DNA of 64,000 nucleotides from DATKEJ01 sp963768715 (lineage in GTDB: Bacteria > Bacteroidota > Rhodothermia > Rhodothermales > DATKEJ01). The DNA lies in the NCBI GenBank assembly GCA_963768715.1, contig CAVYJC010000007.1:62001-126000 (forward strand), given 5' to 3'. This document shows, piece after piece, positions 61,820-64,000 of the stretch. Position 1 is the first letter of the stretch; every line of letters starts with the position of its first letter. Position numbers and translations under genes: made by a program. A model generated the notes under the pieces. That model saw nothing but the letters and a program-made list of their open reading frames with translations, made no database searches and had not been told where the DNA came from.

Positions 61820-63388
61820 ATGGAATCTGAATCCGCCCAAACTGACGGCACGAACGAGACGGGAAACCAGACGATCGTCATCGATCATCTCTTCGGGTTC
61901 CATCGCGGATCCCGGCAGCTCGTGGCCGGAGACCGGATCACTATCGGATCGTCATCAAACGCTACGATCCACTTCCCGGCCGCCCATGAGCCGGCCGTCG
62001 CACCCCACCACGCTGCGATTGTCCGCCACGACGGCGTCTGCGAGCTCATAGTCGCGGACGGCGAGCATGCCCAAGTCAACGGAATCGAGACGACTCGGCA
62101 CCTCCTGAGTTCTGGCGACGTCATCGTCGTCGGTGCGCACGGCCCGGTGCTGAGATTCCGCGTGTATGATGGTATCCGAAATAAATACAAGACTATACCT
62201 GAAGCCATTGCCGATTGTCGGGACAGTGCAAGGCATCAGAAGAACTCCGTTGTCGGACGAGCAATCGCCTTCATCAGGGCGATGCCTCATGAGATGCTTC
62301 GCCAGACAGCCCCGTGGACCAGAAAGATGTCCTTCGCCCTGACCACGCTGCTCGTCTTCAGTACGATCTATCTCGTCGTTCGAAGCTTCCAATTGGCAGG
62401 GGAGCTAGACGAGCAGGCGGAGCAGGTCCTTTCGCTCATCCAAGCCAACGACGAATCGATGACCAACGATGAGCTGCGAGTCCTCCAGAGTGAGCTGGAG
62501 TCGAAGCTCTCGACTACCCTTGAGCGTGTCGAGGCGCTCGAGGCACTGACGGCGGCAGGCAGGAAGGTCGTGGCCTCATCTGCCGAATCGGTGATGCTCC
62601 TCCAGGGTGAATACGGATTCGTCGGACCCGAAGGGCGGGAGCTCAGATTCGTTATCACCCCGGGCGGACAGCCGCTGATGGATCGCAAGGGGTATCCCGT
62701 CGTTCGCCCTGACGGCACGGGCGAACCGTACCGAAGTCAGTTTACCGGAACCGGGTTTCTGGTAAGCTCCGGAGGTCTGGTGATAACCAACCGGCACGTG
62801 GCCGCCCCGTGGGAATTCGAGCCCAGCGCCGTCGCCGTACTCAGCATGGGATACCAGCCGGTGATGAACCGAATGATCGGATATTTCCCCAACGTCTCGA
62901 AAGCATTCGACATCAAGCTCGTCCTGGGTAGCTCTACCGAGGATCTGGCACTCCTGCGTTGCGAGGGCGACCCGAAAGACATCCCACCGCTCCAACTCGC
63001 TGACGCGTCCGTCTCCCCCGGCGACGAGGTCATCGTCCTTGGCTATCCGACCGGCATTCGGGCCCTCCTCGCTCGAACCGACCTGCACTTTGTGAATCAA
63101 CTTCTCGAGGAGAGCAAGCGAGACTTCTGGTACATCGCAAGGCGTCTGTCTGAGGAGGGGCGCATCGCACCGCTAGCCACGAGGGGAATTGTCGGCCAGG
63201 TAACCCCAACCGCCGTCGTTTACGATGCGGAAACGACACACGGAGGCAGCGGAGGACCCGTGATGTCCCTGAGCGGAGAGGTCGTGGCCATCAACACAGC
63301 GATCCTGACAGATTTCGGCGGTTCGAACCTGGGCGTCCCAGTCGACGCCGCCCGCCGCCTCCTCGATCTGGCAACGCGGCCGGAGTGA
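61820..63388 (+). CDS. FHA domain - TM - trypsin-like serine protease fusion
   Basis: A 522-residue protein. The start ATG at 61820 is preferred over an upstream TTG. The N-terminal 125 residues are a cytosolic FHA phosphothreonine-binding domain (GDRITIGSSSNATIHFPA, PAVAPHHAAIVRHDG). One TM lies at about 170-190 (MSFALTTLLVFSTIYLVV), then a coiled coil (QAEQVLSLIQANDESMTNDE). The C-terminal half is a HtrA-like trypsin fold with His near 325 (TNRHVAAP), Asp near 374 (STEDLALL) and Ser near 476 (HGGSGGPV); no PDZ domain is seen. It could sense a phosphorylated partner inside and degrade proteins in the periplasm. Confidence 0.88.
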   Translation: MESESAQTDGTNETGNQTIVIDHLFGFHRGSRQLVAGDRITIGSSSNATIHFPAAHEPAVAPHHAAIVRHDGVCELIVADGEHAQVNGIETTRHLLSSGDVIVVGAHGPVLRFRVYDGIRNKYKTIPEAIADCRDSARHQKNSVVGRAIAFIRAMPHEMLRQTAPWTRKMSFALTTLLVFSTIYLVVRSFQLAGELDEQAEQVLSLIQANDESMTNDELRVLQSELESKLSTTLERVEALEALTAAGRKVVASSAESVMLLQGEYGFVGPEGRELRFVITPGGQPLMDRKGYPVVRPDGTGEPYRSQFTGTGFLVSSGGLVITNRHVAAPWEFEPSAVAVLSMGYQPVMNRMIGYFPNVSKAFDIKLVLGSSTEDLALLRCEGDPKDIPPLQLADASVSPGDEVIVLGYPTGIRALLARTDLHFVNQLLEESKRDFWYIARRLSEEGRIAPLATRGIVGQVTPTAVVYDAETTHGGSGGPVMSLSGEVVAINTAILTDFGGSNLGVPVDAARRLLDLATRPE

Positions 63389-63393
63389 AAGAA

Positions 63394-63422
63394 ACCTGAC
63401 AGGTTTTGAAAACCTGTCAGGT
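63394..63422. repeat. 29-bp perfect palindrome, copy 3
   Basis: acctgacaggtttt g aaaacctgtcaggt, arms identical. It lies directly between the FHA-protease stop and the converging exonuclease gene, a place where it could terminate both transcripts, though there is no T-run. Confidence 0.9.
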
Positions 63423-63440
63423 CTTGAAGCCCTGTCTGGT

Positions 63441-64000
63441 TTACGGCAGCGACTTCACCCGGTCCCGGAGTCGCTCCCATTCGGCCAGATAGCGCAACAG
63501 GTGCGCACCGTTCTGGCGAGCGCCCATCTCTCGCAGCAGCCTGCGGACGTTCTCCTGCTCCTCTTCGTACTCCTCCTCATCGAAGAACCCTCCGAAGTGC
63601 GCGAACCTGAGCCAAAGGAGATATGTGGTGACCGCATCGCACTCATTGTAGGCGACGATGTCGCCGAGTTTGCCCTCAAGCCAGCGATCGGCTACCTGCT
63701 GCCCATCGATCTCGAACTTGCCAGGGATACCCGACAGGGTCGTGAATTGATTGAGCGACGGTGCGCCGCGTCCCCAACCGCTGACAATGTCCATCAGATC
63801 GACGCTGCTTTCTGAGACCCGTGAAAAATAGTCGGGGCCCTCCCAGGGCTTGTCCGGTCGCTTTGCAAACGAGCCCGCCTCGATGCCATTCACAATCGCC
63901 CGCTGGATCAGAATCTTGATGTCCGCATTCATCGAGTTGAAACCGACTAGTTGCGGCTTCTTCTGACCGACCGCATCGAGGAACCGCGAGATAATCTCCG
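63441..64000 (-). CDS. PolB-type 3'-5' exonuclease, 5' end cut by window edge
   Basis: The frame is open to the right edge of the window; about 186 C-terminal residues are seen. QLVGFNSMNADIKILIQRAI, SVDLMDIVSG, LNQFTTLSGIPGKFEIDGQQ and VAYNECDAVTTYLLWLRFAH match the predicted 3'-5' exonuclease family related to PolB proofreading domains (PF10108), including the third-motif D-x3-T-Y region. FNSMNADIKIL stands in for the FNGxxFD motif II, with S-M-N-A variation. It is likely a DEDDy-type nuclease acting on DNA or RNA ends. The N-terminal motif I lies beyond the window. Confidence 0.8.
   Translation of the reverse strand, partial: EIISRFLDAVGQKKPQLVGFNSMNADIKILIQRAIVNGIEAGSFAKRPDKPWEGPDYFSRVSESSVDLMDIVSGWGRGAPSLNQFTTLSGIPGKFEIDGQQVADRWLEGKLGDIVAYNECDAVTTYLLWLRFAHFGGFFDEEEYEEEQENVRRLLREMGARQNGAHLLRYLAEWERLRDRVKSLP

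Overview
The window is bacterial chromosome of moderately high GC. The gene content fits a Gram-negative Bacteroidota/Rhodothermota-type heterotroph (Rhodothermales-like): a TonB energy transducer, secreted proteins with Sec signals, outer-membrane barrels ending in Phe, LolD/FtsX exporters, heparinase II/III lyases, a KDPG aldolase and sugar epimerases. The taxon is inferred from gene content, with no marker gene to confirm it. No rRNA, CRISPR array, integrase or transposase is visible.

Left part (1-23.2 kb): a decayed genomic island at a tRNA-Phe gene. The intact tRNA-Phe (23141-23213, minus strand) has its 3' 53 bases repeated exactly at 2002-2054, and a decayed copy lies at 7811-7861. Two tandem modules therefore sit between three att-like sites. 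They share a duplicated block (5420-7373 and 20427-23121) that encodes a secreted protein, membrane proteins with zinc ribbons, and a relic of the HsdR C-terminus. The cargo looks like worn-out defence DNA: a VapBC pair at the left edge, a predicted PD-(D/E)XK nuclease, a frameshifted AlbA_2 (Schlafen-like) gene, an intact HEPN plus zinc-finger/HNH-like gene pair, a broken methylase/HsdS/AlbA_2 fusion, a broken lipoprotein gene, and a very large broken M23-peptidase/FG-GAP protein. Small indels and nonsense changes are concentrated here.

Right part (23.2-64 kb): mostly intact core-like genes. 23.3-31 kb holds a four-helix-bundle gene, TonB, polyphosphate kinase 2, a PAP2 phosphatase, a YetF/DUF421 membrane protein and an APC permease fused to two Usp domains. 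30.5-35.7 kb is one minus-strand operon for envelope lipoprotein or lipid handling: a LolA-like protein, two FtsX permeases, a LolD-like ATPase and an outer-membrane barrel. 36-55.7 kb is a polysaccharide/uronate catabolic region: a frameshifted hexulose-phosphate synthase-family gene, a polyol dehydrogenase, an SDR, two sugar isomerase/epimerase proteins, two heparinase II/III proteins, a KDPG aldolase, an uncharacterised 600-residue secreted protein, a BNR-repeat protein and a PhyH dioxygenase, with Nudix, WbqC, Cfa and dipeptidase genes interspersed. 55.8-64 kb carries a CBS protein, a D-aminoacylase, a PEP-synthase regulator, a TetR regulator, an alcohol dehydrogenase, an FHA-trypsin fusion and the end of a 3'-5' exonuclease gene.

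Intergenic DNA is unusual. About twenty tracts have a strict 7-base period but different unit sequences. Several occur as inverted pairs, including a 223-bp fold-back between two convergent genes (49207-49429) and a cassette-like pair around the four-helix-bundle gene. The far right carries three copies of a 29-bp perfect or near-perfect palindrome.
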